Shown: positions 33,262 through 42,971, counted from the first letter of the stretch. The stretch is DNA of 64,000 bases from an uncultured Methanobrevibacter sp. (GCF_900314615.1 NZ_OMWA01000001.1:62001-126000); one strand, 5' to 3'. Notes: generated by a model not told the origin, from the letters alone. Translations and numbers: made by a program.

Positions 33262-35268
33262 ATGGTTAATTTAATACTAAATCTCAAATCAATCCTTTTA
33301 AAATTAGGGTTTTTTGAGTATGCAAAAAGAATATTGATTTTTAGGGCTCTGTCAAAAAAATTAGGTAAATACAACTCTGATAATTTTTTTAAGAGATTGC
33401 ATAATTTTTATGTTCCTTCTATAAAACAGACAAAAGGAAAACAAATACAAAAATTATTTACAAAAATTAATATTAATATTCCAAAAGAAGGATTTATTTT
33501 CACATTAGACCCTTGGAAATGTTTATATAATGAAAATGGGACTATAGGAAATATCACTATGGATTATAGTAAAATTTTAAATAATTCTATAGAAGATTTG
33601 AAATTAGCCTATAATTCTCAAAATGAATTTACATCAAATCAATTAGATACATTAAAAGCTTTTGAAATTTTAATTGACCGTGAAATTGAAGAATTGAAGT
33701 TATCTAACCGTGAAGATAAATATGAATATATAACTTATTTGAAAAATATTAAATTTAAAAAAGCCGAATCATTTAAAGAGGCATTGCAAAGAATTCTATT
33801 TTTTAATCAAATTTTATGGCAAACAAATCATTCTTTAAACGGTGTGGGTAGACTTGATTTAATTTTAAATGATTTGTATGAAAAGGATAATATTAGTAAA
33901 AAAGAAGCAAATGAACTGATTAAAGATTTTATAATAAAAATTCATAGTTATTATTATTACAAAAGTAATGAACTTGCAGGAGATACTGGTCAAATCATTG
34001 TTTTAGGGGGATTAAATGAAGATAATTTTTATTTTCATAATGATTTAACATATTTGTTCATTAATGCTTTAAAAGAACTTAACTTGCCAGATCCAAAAAT
34101 AATTTTGAGATATTCTGATAAAACACCTGATGATTTGATGGAGCTTGCTGTTGAAACAATGGCTACTGGAATTGGTTCTCCATTATTGTCGAATGATGAT
34201 GTTGTCATAAAAAATTTAATAAATTTTGGATATGAAAAAGAAGATGCTTATAATTATGTTGTTTCTGCTTGTTGGGAACCTGCACCATTAGGTAAAGGTT
34301 TAGAATTAAATAATGTTACTTCTATTATCTTTTTGAAACCATTAAATGCTTTATTAGATAATGAAGATTTATCAAAATATTCAAATTTTAATGAATTTTT
34401 TGATGAATATAAAATTTATTTAAAAAATTATCTCAATGAAATTTTAAATCAAATTAACAATTATGTTTGGGAAGAAGACCCTATTATTTCCTTATTCATT
34501 GAGAATAATAATAATGATGTATCTAAAGGCAGTGCAATTTATAATAATTATGGATTAACTTCTGTATCATTATCAAATACTGTAAATAGTTTATATAATA
34601 TCAAAAAATTAGTTTTTGATGATGAAAAATATTCCTTTGAAGAATTAAATGAAAATCGAAAAGCAAATTTTCAAGATGAATTATTATTAAATGAACTTAA
34701 ATCTCAAAAAAAATTTGGTATGGATGATTCAGAGATTATTAGATTAACTAATGAAGTTACTTGTTTTGTTGATGAGGTTTTCAATAGTAAAAAAACAAAA
34801 TATGGGGGTAAATTTAAATTTGGATTAAGTGCGCCGAGTTATATAAGTGGATCTTTAGATATTCTAGCATCTTTAGACGGTAGAAAAAATTATGAACCTT
34901 TTAATGTGCATATTTCTTTAGATGATAATAAAGATTACATAGAAATCATGCATTTTGCATCTAAACTTGATTATACTAATCATAAATTCAATGGGAATGT
35001 TGTGGATTTTATGGTTGCTCCAGATTTCATTGAGAAAAACTTCAAAAAATTTTTAGATTTTCTTAAAATGAGTTTAAATATGGGTGTTTTTCAGATGCAG
35101 CTTAATGTAGTTTCATCAAAAATTCTAATCGATGCACAAAAGCATCCAGATAGATATCCTAATTTAATTGTTCGTGTTTGGGGATTTAGTTCTTATTTTA
35201 AGGATTTGCCTATTGAATATCAAAACATACTAATTAAACGAGCATGTGATAATGAAAACTTAAATTGA
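33262..35268 (+). CDS. Glycyl radical enzyme (PFL-like), Cys-x-Glu class
   Basis: 668 aa. The C-terminal glycyl loop IVRVWGFSSYF has the radical-bearing Gly641 (R-V-x-G-F/Y), preceded by DAQKHPDRYPN, typical of GREs. The thiyl Cys is C337 in VVSACWEP; Glu339 two residues on gives the C-x-E-P arrangement of eliminases/dehydratases (glycerol dehydratase, choline lyase) and not the Cys-Cys of pyruvate formate-lyase. It is shorter than most GREs (about 750-850 aa) and Trp between Cys and Glu is unusual. Location inside a glycan locus suggests a substrate such as a polyol or amino alcohol used there. Substrate unknown. Confidence 0.9.
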   Translation: MVNLILNLKSILLKLGFFEYAKRILIFRALSKKLGKYNSDNFFKRLHNFYVPSIKQTKGKQIQKLFTKININIPKEGFIFTLDPWKCLYNENGTIGNITMDYSKILNNSIEDLKLAYNSQNEFTSNQLDTLKAFEILIDREIEELKLSNREDKYEYITYLKNIKFKKAESFKEALQRILFFNQILWQTNHSLNGVGRLDLILNDLYEKDNISKKEANELIKDFIIKIHSYYYYKSNELAGDTGQIIVLGGLNEDNFYFHNDLTYLFINALKELNLPDPKIILRYSDKTPDDLMELAVETMATGIGSPLLSNDDVVIKNLINFGYEKEDAYNYVVSACWEPAPLGKGLELNNVTSIIFLKPLNALLDNEDLSKYSNFNEFFDEYKIYLKNYLNEILNQINNYVWEEDPIISLFIENNNNDVSKGSAIYNNYGLTSVSLSNTVNSLYNIKKLVFDDEKYSFEELNENRKANFQDELLLNELKSQKKFGMDDSEIIRLTNEVTCFVDEVFNSKKTKYGGKFKFGLSAPSYISGSLDILASLDGRKNYEPFNVHISLDDNKDYIEIMHFASKLDYTNHKFNGNVVDFMVAPDFIEKNFKKFLDFLKMSLNMGVFQMQLNVVSSKILIDAQKHPDRYPNLIVRVWGFSSYFKDLPIEYQNILIKRACDNENLN

Positions 35269-36231
35269 ATGATGGTGATTATTATAAATATTGAAAGATT
35301 TATGTTAAAATTCATAGATACTGTGTATCCAAAAGTTAATGAACGAATTTCATTTACAAATAATTATGTATTTGAAAATAGGTCTAATAATAAAGATTCT
35401 CTATGTATAATTTTAGCAGGATACAAAGAATTTTTATGGGATAATATTTTTGATAGAATTTATAGATTTTCTGAAGATACTATTGATATATGTATTGTTT
35501 CATCAGGTTTGTATAGTGAAAAATTAAGTAAAATAGCAGAAGAATATGGATGGTCTTACATTTCTACAAAAAGAAATTCGATTACACAAGCTCAGAATAC
35601 TGCAATAAAATTGTTCCCAAAGGCTAATTATATTTATAAACTTGATGAAGATATTTTTATAACTAAAAATTTCTTTAAAACTTTAAAAAATACTTATGAA
35701 TATGTTCAAAACGAAGGGGAGTATGATGTAGGTTTTGTTGCTCCAATTTTACCTATAAATGGGTATTCTCATGTTGTATTATTAAAAAGATTAAATTTAA
35801 TAAATTATTATGATAAACATTTTGAAAAGGTGAAATATGCTACTGGTGATCATAGAATGATAGAGAATAATCCTGATGTTGCAAAATTTATGTGGGGTGA
35901 TGGAAAAAATGCAATGATTCCCCATATTGATGATATAAATGAGATGTTACAAAATTCACCATTATCTTATTCTGCAGTACCAATAAGATTTAGTATTGGG
36001 GCGATTTTATTTCATAGAAACTTATGGGAAAATATGAAGTATTTTAAAGTAAGGTTAGGAATTGGATTAGGATTAGATGAAAGACAGATTTGTACATATT
36101 GTATGATTAATTCAAAAGCAATGATTGTATCTGAAAATAGTTGCGTCGGGCATTTAGGATTTCAAAAACAAAATGAAGATATGAAAAATTATTATCTCAA
36201 TAATCCTCAAAGATTTGAAATAAAAGATTGA
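35269..36231 (+). CDS. Glycosyltransferase, GT-A type
   Basis: 320 aa, start immediately after the GRE stop; an internal ATG at 35302 is an alternative. SLCIILAGYKEFLWDNIFDR, TAIKLFPKANYIYKLDEDIF (DxD-like DED) and a glycine-rich region resemble GT2-like transferases. It is coupled to the GRE, so both are on one message. The acceptor is unknown; the protein may transfer the product of the GRE, but that is inference. Confidence 0.7.
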   Translation: MMVIIINIERFMLKFIDTVYPKVNERISFTNNYVFENRSNNKDSLCIILAGYKEFLWDNIFDRIYRFSEDTIDICIVSSGLYSEKLSKIAEEYGWSYISTKRNSITQAQNTAIKLFPKANYIYKLDEDIFITKNFFKTLKNTYEYVQNEGEYDVGFVAPILPINGYSHVVLLKRLNLINYYDKHFEKVKYATGDHRMIENNPDVAKFMWGDGKNAMIPHIDDINEMLQNSPLSYSAVPIRFSIGAILFHRNLWENMKYFKVRLGIGLGLDERQICTYCMINSKAMIVSENSCVGHLGFQKQNEDMKNYYLNNPQRFEIKD

Positions 36232-36471
36232 ATTAATTCATTGTTTATTAAAATATAAAATTATGGAGAAAATAATTCGTATTAGAGAAAATTTAATAAT
36301 GAATGAGAATGTATATAGTAAAAACTTTTAAATATTATAAAAAAACATTAAAATGAGGATGTAAAAAATTTAACTAAAGGTTTTTAAACTTATTTTTTTT
36401 TTAGTTAATGCATAAAATTAAATTATATTAATAATATATTAGGATATAATGAATTTAATTAGGTTTTTGCT
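36232..36471. other. 240-bp intergenic region, start of the nonulosonate operon
   Basis: A T-rich stretch (36391-36402) may end the GRE transcript; AATTATATTAATAATAT near 36420 is a TATA-like box for neuB. Nothing else seen. Confidence 0.45.
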
Positions 36472-37506
36472 ATGATTTTTGATGTTGAAAGTAATAAATC
36501 AAATGTTACATCTACATTCATTATTGCTGAAATTGGTGTTAATCATAACGGTAGTGTTGACCTTGCTCGAAAAATGATTAAATCAGCTAGTGATTGTGGT
36601 GTTGATGCTGTTAAATTTCAAACTTTTGTAAGTGAAGATTTAGTTAGCAAAAATGCGAAAACTGCAGACTATCAAGAGAAAAATACTAATGAAAATTCTC
36701 AACTTGAAATGCTTAAAAAATTGGAATTGTCCTATGATGATTTTTTTGATTTAAAAAAATATGCCGAGGAATGTGGTGTTGTTTTTTTATCTTCTCCTTT
36801 TGATATTAAAAGTGTAGATTTATTGGAAAAATTAAATGTTTCTCTTTATAAATTAGGTTCTGGCGAATTAAATAATTTTGAATTAATTGATTATGTTTTA
36901 AAAACTAATAAACCTTTAATTTTATCAACAGGTATGGCAACTTTAGATGAAATTAGAGAAACATATGATTATATCTCAAATAAACAGAATTTGATAATTT
37001 TACATTGTATAACAGGATATCCAACTTCATTTGAGGAAGCAAATCTTAATTTTATCAAAACCCTTCAAAAAGAATTGGACGTGCCTATTGGATTTTCAGA
37101 CCATTCTCCAGGTATTGAACTTCCAATTGCAGCTGTTGCATTAGGTGCATGTGTTGTTGAAAAACATTTTACTTTAGATAAAACTCTTGAAGGGCCTGAC
37201 CATAAGGCATCTTTAAATCCAGAAGAGTTTAAAGCTATGGTAAGTGCTATTAGAAATGTAGAAGTGGCTATGGGAGATGGGATTAGAAAATTCTCCGAAA
37301 ATGAAAATGAAATTAAAAAAGTTGCAAGAAAAAGCATTATTTTAAATAATGACATTAAAAAAGGAACAGTGCTGGAAAAAGAAATGCTAGTAATAAAACG
37401 CCCAGGTACTGGCATTGCACCTAAATTTATTAATGAAATCATTGGTAAATCTGTAAATAAAGATTTAAAATCCAATGATGTTTTAAAATGGGAAGATTTG
37501 GAATAA
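36472..37506 (+). CDS. Nonulosonate (sialic/legionaminic acid) synthase, NeuB/LegI type
   Basis: 344 aa. It condenses PEP with an N-acetyl-hexosamine to a nine-carbon acid. TIM barrel with AEIGVNHNG, VDAVKFQTF, KLGSGELNN and SDHSPGIELP, then a C-terminal SAF antifreeze-like domain (about 285-344, KKVARKSIILNNDIKKG). First gene of a run with all enzymes of a CMP-nonulosonate pathway. Companions LegB/LegC-type dehydratase and aminotransferase point to 2,4-diacetamido-trideoxymannose rather than plain ManNAc as substrate. Confidence 0.92.
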   Translation: MIFDVESNKSNVTSTFIIAEIGVNHNGSVDLARKMIKSASDCGVDAVKFQTFVSEDLVSKNAKTADYQEKNTNENSQLEMLKKLELSYDDFFDLKKYAEECGVVFLSSPFDIKSVDLLEKLNVSLYKLGSGELNNFELIDYVLKTNKPLILSTGMATLDEIRETYDYISNKQNLIILHCITGYPTSFEEANLNFIKTLQKELDVPIGFSDHSPGIELPIAAVALGACVVEKHFTLDKTLEGPDHKASLNPEEFKAMVSAIRNVEVAMGDGIRKFSENENEIKKVARKSIILNNDIKKGTVLEKEMLVIKRPGTGIAPKFINEIIGKSVNKDLKSNDVLKWEDLE

Positions 37507-37508
37507 TT

Positions 37509-38642
37509 ATGTTAAAAAAAGTTTTATATATTACTGGGACAAGAGCAGATTATGGTTTAATGCATAATACTTTAGAATTATTGGATAAAGATGATGATAT
37601 TCATTTAGATGTTGCAGTAACAGGCATGCATTTAATGGAAGAGTTTGGATATTCATTAAATGAAATTAAAAAGGATAATTTTATGTTGCATGTCATTAAT
37701 CAAACCTTCTTAAAAGATAATGAGCAATCAATGTCTGAGTTTATAGGAAATTTAATTGTTGATTTAACTAAATTAATGGTAGATTTAAATCCGGATATTG
37801 TGTTGCTATTGGGTGATAGGGGTGAGATGTTAGCTGGAGCTATTGTGGCATCTTATTTGCAAATTCCAGTTGCACATATTCATGGAGGTGATGTTTCATC
37901 TACTGTAGATGATTCTGCACGTCATGCTATAACAAAATTATCTAATATTCATTTTCCAGCAACTGAAAAAAGTGCATCAAGAATAAAGCAAATGGGTGAA
38001 AATCCAGAAAATATTTTTGTTGTTGGAGCTCCAGGTTTAGATTCTATAATAAAACTTAAAGATAACATTGATGAAAATTACTTAAAAGAAAAATATAATA
38101 TCAAAAAAGATTTTGTTTTAGTTTTACAGCATCCAGTAAGTCTTGAAGTTGAAGATTCAGCATATCAAATCAAACAAACTTTAGATGCGGTTACTGCTAC
38201 TGATTATCAAGTTTTATTAGTTTTTCCTAATGCTGATGCCGGTGGAAGGGCAATGATTGAGGTAATTAACCAATATGATGTGGACGCATATAAGAATATT
38301 TCTCATGATGATTTTATAGGTCTTTTAGGATTGTCTAGTGCATTAATTGGAAATTCTAGCAGTGGGATTATAGAGTCATCTTCATTTAAATTGCCTGTAA
38401 TAAATATTGGAACAAGACAATCCGGACGTGAAAAAGCAGAAAATGTAATAGATGTTGATTATGACTCAAATGAAATACTTCAAGCAGTAAATTATATTAA
38501 ATCTGAAGAATATCAAAACAAGTTGGAAAGCTGTAAAAATCCTTACGGTGAAGGTAAAGCGGGAGAACTAATTTGCAAGATTTTAAAAAAAATTGAAATT
38601 AATAACGATTTATTAAATAAAAAATTTATTGAACTAGAGTGA
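37509..38642 (+). CDS. UDP-N-acetyl-sugar 2-epimerase, hydrolysing (NeuC/LegG type)
   Basis: 377 aa from the ATG at 37509 (2 nt after the neuB stop). VLYITGTRADYGLM is the NeuC signature; HIHGGDVSSTVDDSARHAI and GNSSSGIIES follow. It hydrolyses a UDP-sugar with inversion at C2, releasing ManNAc or its 4-acetamido-6-deoxy analogue. NeuC/LegG rather than PseG presence favours the legionaminic/sialic branch over pseudaminic acid. Operon with NeuB. Confidence 0.92.
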   Translation: MLKKVLYITGTRADYGLMHNTLELLDKDDDIHLDVAVTGMHLMEEFGYSLNEIKKDNFMLHVINQTFLKDNEQSMSEFIGNLIVDLTKLMVDLNPDIVLLLGDRGEMLAGAIVASYLQIPVAHIHGGDVSSTVDDSARHAITKLSNIHFPATEKSASRIKQMGENPENIFVVGAPGLDSIIKLKDNIDENYLKEKYNIKKDFVLVLQHPVSLEVEDSAYQIKQTLDAVTATDYQVLLVFPNADAGGRAMIEVINQYDVDAYKNISHDDFIGLLGLSSALIGNSSSGIIESSSFKLPVINIGTRQSGREKAENVIDVDYDSNEILQAVNYIKSEEYQNKLESCKNPYGEGKAGELICKILKKIEINNDLLNKKFIELE

Positions 38643-38647
38643 ATATT

Positions 38648-39655
38648 ATGGACGTAGGAGTAATTGGTTTAGGATCAATGGGAAAAAGACGAATTAGATT
38701 AATTAAAGATAATTTTCCTGAGATAAATGTAGTTGGTATTGATAATAATCTTGAAAGGTGTGATGAAGTGAAATCATTGTTTGGAATTCCAGTATGCAAT
38801 GATTCTGCAGAATTCTTTAATAATTATAACTTTGATGCAGTTTTTATATCAACCCCTCCATTAACTCACTCAAATATTATTAATCAAGCTTTAAAATCTA
38901 ATTTAAATGTTTTCACTGAAATTAATTTGGTGAGTGATGGGTATGATGAAAATATAAAATTATCTTCACAAAATGAACTTATTTTATTCTTATCTTCCAC
39001 ACAGCTTTATAGAAAAGAAATTAATTACATTGATTCTGAAGTTAAAAAATCTGATAAAATTACTAATTATATTTATCATATTGGTAATTATCTTCCAGAC
39101 TGGCATCCTTGGGAAAGTTATAAGAACTTTTTTGTTGGCGATAAAAAAACTAATGGCTGTAGAGAAATTTTAGCTATTGAGTTGCCTTGGATTATTAATG
39201 TGTTTGGTGAAATTGAAAAAGTTCATGTTTCAAAAAATAAAATTACTGATTTGGAAATCGATTATCCGGATAGTTTCTTTATTAATATTATCCATAAAAA
39301 TGGCAGTCGAGGTGTTTTAATTGTTGATTTAGCATCACGTAAAGCTGTTAGGAATTTGGAAATTATTAATGAGGATATTTACTTATCATGGGATGGGACT
39401 CCTCATGGTTTTGAAGAATTTGATCTTGAATTAAATGAAATGAAAAAATTGAATTTATATGAAGAAATTTCTAAAGAAAATGATTATAATCAAACAATTA
39501 TTGAAAATGCTTATTTGGAAGAAATTAAAGATTTTTTCAAGGTTTTATCTGGGGATGTCAAAAAAGGATTGCACTCTTTTGAGGAAGACAAATATATTTT
39601 AGATATTATTGATAAAATTGAAGAAATTTCTGATGATGAAGTTTTTGAGGTTTAA
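38648..39655 (+). CDS. Gfo/Idh/MocA oxidoreductase (first of a tandem pair)
   Basis: 335 aa, ATG at 38648 with GAGTGA upstream. N-terminal Rossmann fold VGVIGLGSMGKRRIRL, then the Gfo/Idh C-terminal domain with LPDWHPWESY. NAD(P)-dependent dehydrogenase of a sugar or sugar nucleotide. Tandem paralogue at 39657 shares LP-x-WHP-x-E-x-Y. Such genes often accompany neuB/neuC in gut microbes, perhaps modifying the nonulosonate; exact role unknown. Confidence 0.85.
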   Translation: MDVGVIGLGSMGKRRIRLIKDNFPEINVVGIDNNLERCDEVKSLFGIPVCNDSAEFFNNYNFDAVFISTPPLTHSNIINQALKSNLNVFTEINLVSDGYDENIKLSSQNELILFLSSTQLYRKEINYIDSEVKKSDKITNYIYHIGNYLPDWHPWESYKNFFVGDKKTNGCREILAIELPWIINVFGEIEKVHVSKNKITDLEIDYPDSFFINIIHKNGSRGVLIVDLASRKAVRNLEIINEDIYLSWDGTPHGFEEFDLELNEMKKLNLYEEISKENDYNQTIIENAYLEEIKDFFKVLSGDVKKGLHSFEEDKYILDIIDKIEEISDDEVFEV

Positions 39656-39656
39656 T

Positions 39657-40592
39657 ATGATTGATTTAAAGATTTGTTTTATTGGAATTGGATCAATTGC
39701 TAAACGACATATTTTTAATATTAAAAACTATTTAAATAGTGACTTTAATTGTCAGATTGATGCATATAGGAGCAGTAACTCTTTATTGTCTGAAGATATT
39801 TCTCAGTACATAACTAATGAATATCACTGCTATGGGGATGTTCCGAAAGATTATGATGCAATTTTCATTACAAATCCTACAAAACTCCATTATGAAACGT
39901 TAAAACTATTTAAAGATAACTCTGATAACTTTTTTATAGAAAAACCTATTGTTTATTCTAATGATTTGGATAAAAATTTTGATGAGTTTGAATCAAAGAC
40001 ATGTTATGTTGCATGCCCTTTAAGACATGGGAGTGTAATTCAATATCTTAAAGAACATCTTGATTTATCTCAGGTAAATAGTGTTAGATCAATCTGTTCC
40101 ACTTATCTTCCGGAATGGCATCCTGGAGAGGATTACAGAAAATCTTACAGTGCTAAAAAGGAATTGGGTGGTGGAGTAAGCATTGATTTAATTCATGAAT
40201 GGGATTATTTAACTTACGTATTTGGAATGCCTGATTCTGTAGTAGGTGTTTTAGATAAAGTATCCAGTTTAGAAATCGACACGGAAGACATTGCAATTTA
40301 CATGGCAAAATATGAGAATATGCTTATAGAATTACATTTGGATTATTTTGGAAGATTTCCAATAAGAGAATTAATGATTTTTAAAGAAGATGAAACTATT
40401 ATTGGAGATATTTACAATAATAAAGTTATTTTTAAAAATGGAGATAAAATCATTGATTTTAACGAACAACGCAATGATTATCAGGTTGAAGAATTAAAAT
40501 ATTTCTTTAAATTGATTACTGAAAATATGGGTAATATTAATGATATTGAAAATGCATTGAAAGTTATGAAATTAGCTGGTGGAAAATTATGA
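39657..40592 (+). CDS. Gfo/Idh/MocA oxidoreductase (second of a tandem pair)
   Basis: 311 aa from the ATG at 39657 with GAGG before it; an upstream in-frame stretch overlaps the previous gene. KICFIGIGSIAKRHIFNI is the Rossmann start; LPEWHPGEDYRKSY, ELGGGVSIDLIHEWDY and Lys residues of the catalytic domain follow. It overlaps neuA by 4 bp (ATGA). Same probable pathway as its twin. Confidence 0.85.
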   Translation: MIDLKICFIGIGSIAKRHIFNIKNYLNSDFNCQIDAYRSSNSLLSEDISQYITNEYHCYGDVPKDYDAIFITNPTKLHYETLKLFKDNSDNFFIEKPIVYSNDLDKNFDEFESKTCYVACPLRHGSVIQYLKEHLDLSQVNSVRSICSTYLPEWHPGEDYRKSYSAKKELGGGVSIDLIHEWDYLTYVFGMPDSVVGVLDKVSSLEIDTEDIAIYMAKYENMLIELHLDYFGRFPIRELMIFKEDETIIGDIYNNKVIFKNGDKIIDFNEQRNDYQVEELKYFFKLITENMGNINDIENALKVMKLAGGKL

Positions 40593-41329
40593 AATTATTG
40601 TTTACAATTTGTGGGAGAGCAGGGTCTAAAGGAATTAAAAATAAAAATGTTAAAAACTTTTTAGATAAGCCTTTAGCATTATATTCATTATCTGTAATTG
40701 ATTTATACTTAAAAGATTCAAAATATGATGCAGATATTGTTGTAAATACTGACAGTGAAGATTTGATTAATATATTTAATGATAATGATGTTCATCCGGT
40801 ACAAATAATTGAAAGAACCTCTGATTTGGCAGGAGATAATGTTGCTAAAGTGGATGTTATTCAAAATTGTTTAGAGATAATGGAAGAAAAAAATGGCATT
40901 TATGATTTAGTAATTGATTTGGATATTACTTCTCCTCTTAGGACAGTAAAAGATTTGGATGATATGGTTGAAAAGAAATTAAATACGGATTATGATTTGA
41001 TTTTTTCTGTGACTGATTCTAGAAGAAATCCCTATTTTAACATGGTTATGGAAACCGAACATGGATATGATAGAGTGATTAAGTCTAATTTTAATACACG
41101 ACAAGAGGCGCCAGTGATTTATGATATGAATGCATCTATTTATGTTTACTCTAGAGAATTCTTACAAAGAAAAGTGGGATTATTTGATGGAAAATGTGGA
41201 ATTCATAAGATGTTTGACACTGGGGTATTGGATTTGGACCATGAAAATGACATGTTTTTAATGGAAGTTATTGCAAAATATCTTTTTGAAAATAATGAAG
41301 AGTTTGCTAAAGTTTACAATAATATTTAG
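40589..41329 (+). CDS. CMP-nonulosonate cytidylyltransferase (NeuA/LegF type)
   Basis: 246 aa. GRAGSKGIKNKNVKNFLDKP is the NeuA nucleotide-binding signature; LDITSPLRTVKDLD and RRNPYFNMV follow. It activates the nine-carbon acid with CTP to CMP-nonulosonate for transfer. It overlaps the oxidoreductase by 4 bp, so is in the same operon. Together with NeuB and NeuC it shows that the pathway reaches the activated donor. Confidence 0.92.
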   Translation: MKLLFTICGRAGSKGIKNKNVKNFLDKPLALYSLSVIDLYLKDSKYDADIVVNTDSEDLINIFNDNDVHPVQIIERTSDLAGDNVAKVDVIQNCLEIMEEKNGIYDLVIDLDITSPLRTVKDLDDMVEKKLNTDYDLIFSVTDSRRNPYFNMVMETEHGYDRVIKSNFNTRQEAPVIYDMNASIYVYSREFLQRKVGLFDGKCGIHKMFDTGVLDLDHENDMFLMEVIAKYLFENNEEFAKVYNNI

Positions 41330-41337
41330 GTGAAATT

Positions 41338-41739
41338 ATGAGTGAAGATAGATTTGATGGCTGGAAAGCTCCTGAAATAAAAGAATGTGAATTAACTAAG
41401 TATAATTGGTTGGTTCAAAACAAAGACAATTTGGAATTAGGTTACAAGACTGATATTGGTGCATTTACATATATTAATGCAAAAAATCATGTTGTAATTG
41501 AAGATTATGTTCAAATTGGATCTCACTGTTCCATTTATTCAATATCTACTATTGATGATAAGGAAGGGGAAGTAATCTTAAAAGAAAACTGCAGAATCGG
41601 AACTCATTCAGTAGTGATGCCTGGAGTTACTGTGGGTAAAAATTCCATTATTGGTGCTTTTAGTTTTGTAACTGAAGATATTCCTGATAATGTTGTTGCT
41701 TTCGGCGTTCCGGCTAAAGTAGTGAGAAAAATTGATTAA
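41338..41739 (+). CDS. Left-handed beta-helix acetyltransferase (LegH/NeuD-like)
   Basis: 133 aa. Hexapeptide repeats from residue about 55 (IEDYVQIGSHCSIYS, CRIGTHSVVMPGVTVGKNSI, IGAFSFVTEDIP) ending in the usual GVPAKVVRKI. Acetyl-CoA dependent, probably adding the 4-N-acetyl group after transamination in a legionaminic-type route. AGGTG precedes the ATG. Alternative: O-acetylation of the finished acid. Confidence 0.82.
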   Translation: MSEDRFDGWKAPEIKECELTKYNWLVQNKDNLELGYKTDIGAFTYINAKNHVVIEDYVQIGSHCSIYSISTIDDKEGEVILKENCRIGTHSVVMPGVTVGKNSIIGAFSFVTEDIPDNVVAFGVPAKVVRKID

Positions 41740-41763
41740 TTGGAAAATTATTTATAATAATTT

Positions 41764-41776
41764 ATATATATTTATT
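41764..41776 (+). promoter_or_regulatory. Internal TATA box before the aminotransferase gene
   Basis: The stretch AATTTATATATATT in the 108-bp gap after the acetyltransferase is a good TATA element, so the aminotransferase/dehydratase genes may have their own promoter. Confidence 0.45.
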
Positions 41777-41847
41777 AGTGATTATTTGATTTAAATTTAA
41801 AATTCATTGAATTTAAAAGTTATTTTTAGTTTATGTAGGTAGATAAG

Positions 41848-42963
41848 ATGAATGTCCCATTATTTGAAATTTATAATGATGAAGAAGATGTTAAACTAGT
41901 TTCCGAACAAATTGCTTCAGGTAAATTTTGGGCTGTTGGCTCAAAGGTTACTGAATTTGAAGACATGATTGCTGATTATATTGGGACAAAACATGCGATA
42001 ACATTTAATTCAGGCACTTCTGCTTTACACGCTGCTTTACTGGCTCATGGAATTGGAAAAGGTGACGAGGTCATTGTTCCGTCATTTACATTTATTGCTA
42101 CTGTAAATTCTCCATTGTTTGTAGGAGCAAAACCTATATTTGCAGATATTGAAGAAGAGACTTTAGGATTAAATCCGGAATTAGTTGAAGAAAAAATTAC
42201 AAAAAATACTAAAGCTATTATTCCGGTTCACTATGGTGGATGTCCATGTAAAATTAAAGAATTAACGGATATTGCTGAAGATAATAATTTAGTACTAATT
42301 GAAGATGCTGCAGAAGCTTTTGGTGCTTCTGTTGATGGAAAAAATATTGGTACTTTCGGTGATTCAAATATTTTAAGTTTCTGTCAAAATAAGATTATAA
42401 CAACTGGTGAAGGTGGAGCGATTGTCACAGATTCTGATGAAATTTATGAAAAATTAAAATTGATTAGGTCTCACGGAAGATTGGAAAGTGGGGACTATTT
42501 CTCAACTGTAGGATTATTTGATTATATTGAACTTGGTTTTAACTGGAGAATGTCAAATTTAACTGCAACTTTGGGAATTTCACAAATTAAAAAGGCGGAT
42601 AAAATCATTGAAATGAGAAAAAATAATGTTGGATATCTTTCTAAAAGAATATTGGAAGAAACAGATGAAATAACTATTCCTGAAGTTCCGCAAGGTTATA
42701 ATCATGTTTATCAATTATTCTCAGTTTTAGCAAATAAAAGGGATGAATTAATAGATTACTTGTCAGATAATGGAATATCATCTAAAATTTACTTTGATCC
42801 TGTTCACAAATCTGAATTTTATAAAAACAGATTAAAATATGATGATGTATTGCCTGTTACTGAGAAAATGCATGAAAAAACAATTACTCTGCCTATGTTT
42901 CCTACATTAACAACTGAGCAAATGGATTATATGGCTGATACTATTGGAAAATTCTATAAATAG
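41848..42963 (+). CDS. DegT/DnrJ-family sugar aminotransferase (LegC type)
   Basis: 371 aa, PLP enzyme. TFNSGTSALHAALLAHGI binds phosphate, EDAAEAFGA, and the Schiff-base Lys lies in SFCQNKIITTGEGGAIV. It would aminate the 4-keto-6-deoxy UDP-sugar made by the next gene, giving UDP-4-amino-4,6-dideoxy-GlcNAc. AGGT...ATG start. Confidence 0.9.
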   Translation: MNVPLFEIYNDEEDVKLVSEQIASGKFWAVGSKVTEFEDMIADYIGTKHAITFNSGTSALHAALLAHGIGKGDEVIVPSFTFIATVNSPLFVGAKPIFADIEEETLGLNPELVEEKITKNTKAIIPVHYGGCPCKIKELTDIAEDNNLVLIEDAAEAFGASVDGKNIGTFGDSNILSFCQNKIITTGEGGAIVTDSDEIYEKLKLIRSHGRLESGDYFSTVGLFDYIELGFNWRMSNLTATLGISQIKKADKIIEMRKNNVGYLSKRILEETDEITIPEVPQGYNHVYQLFSVLANKRDELIDYLSDNGISSKIYFDPVHKSEFYKNRLKYDDVLPVTEKMHEKTITLPMFPTLTTEQMDYMADTIGKFYK

Positions 42964-42971
42964 GTGATTTT

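Noticed and set aside
33262..35268. Pyruvate formate-lyase
   Set aside because: Active-site Cys is followed by W-E-P, not the Cys-Cys pair of PFL, and the gene lies in a glycan locus.
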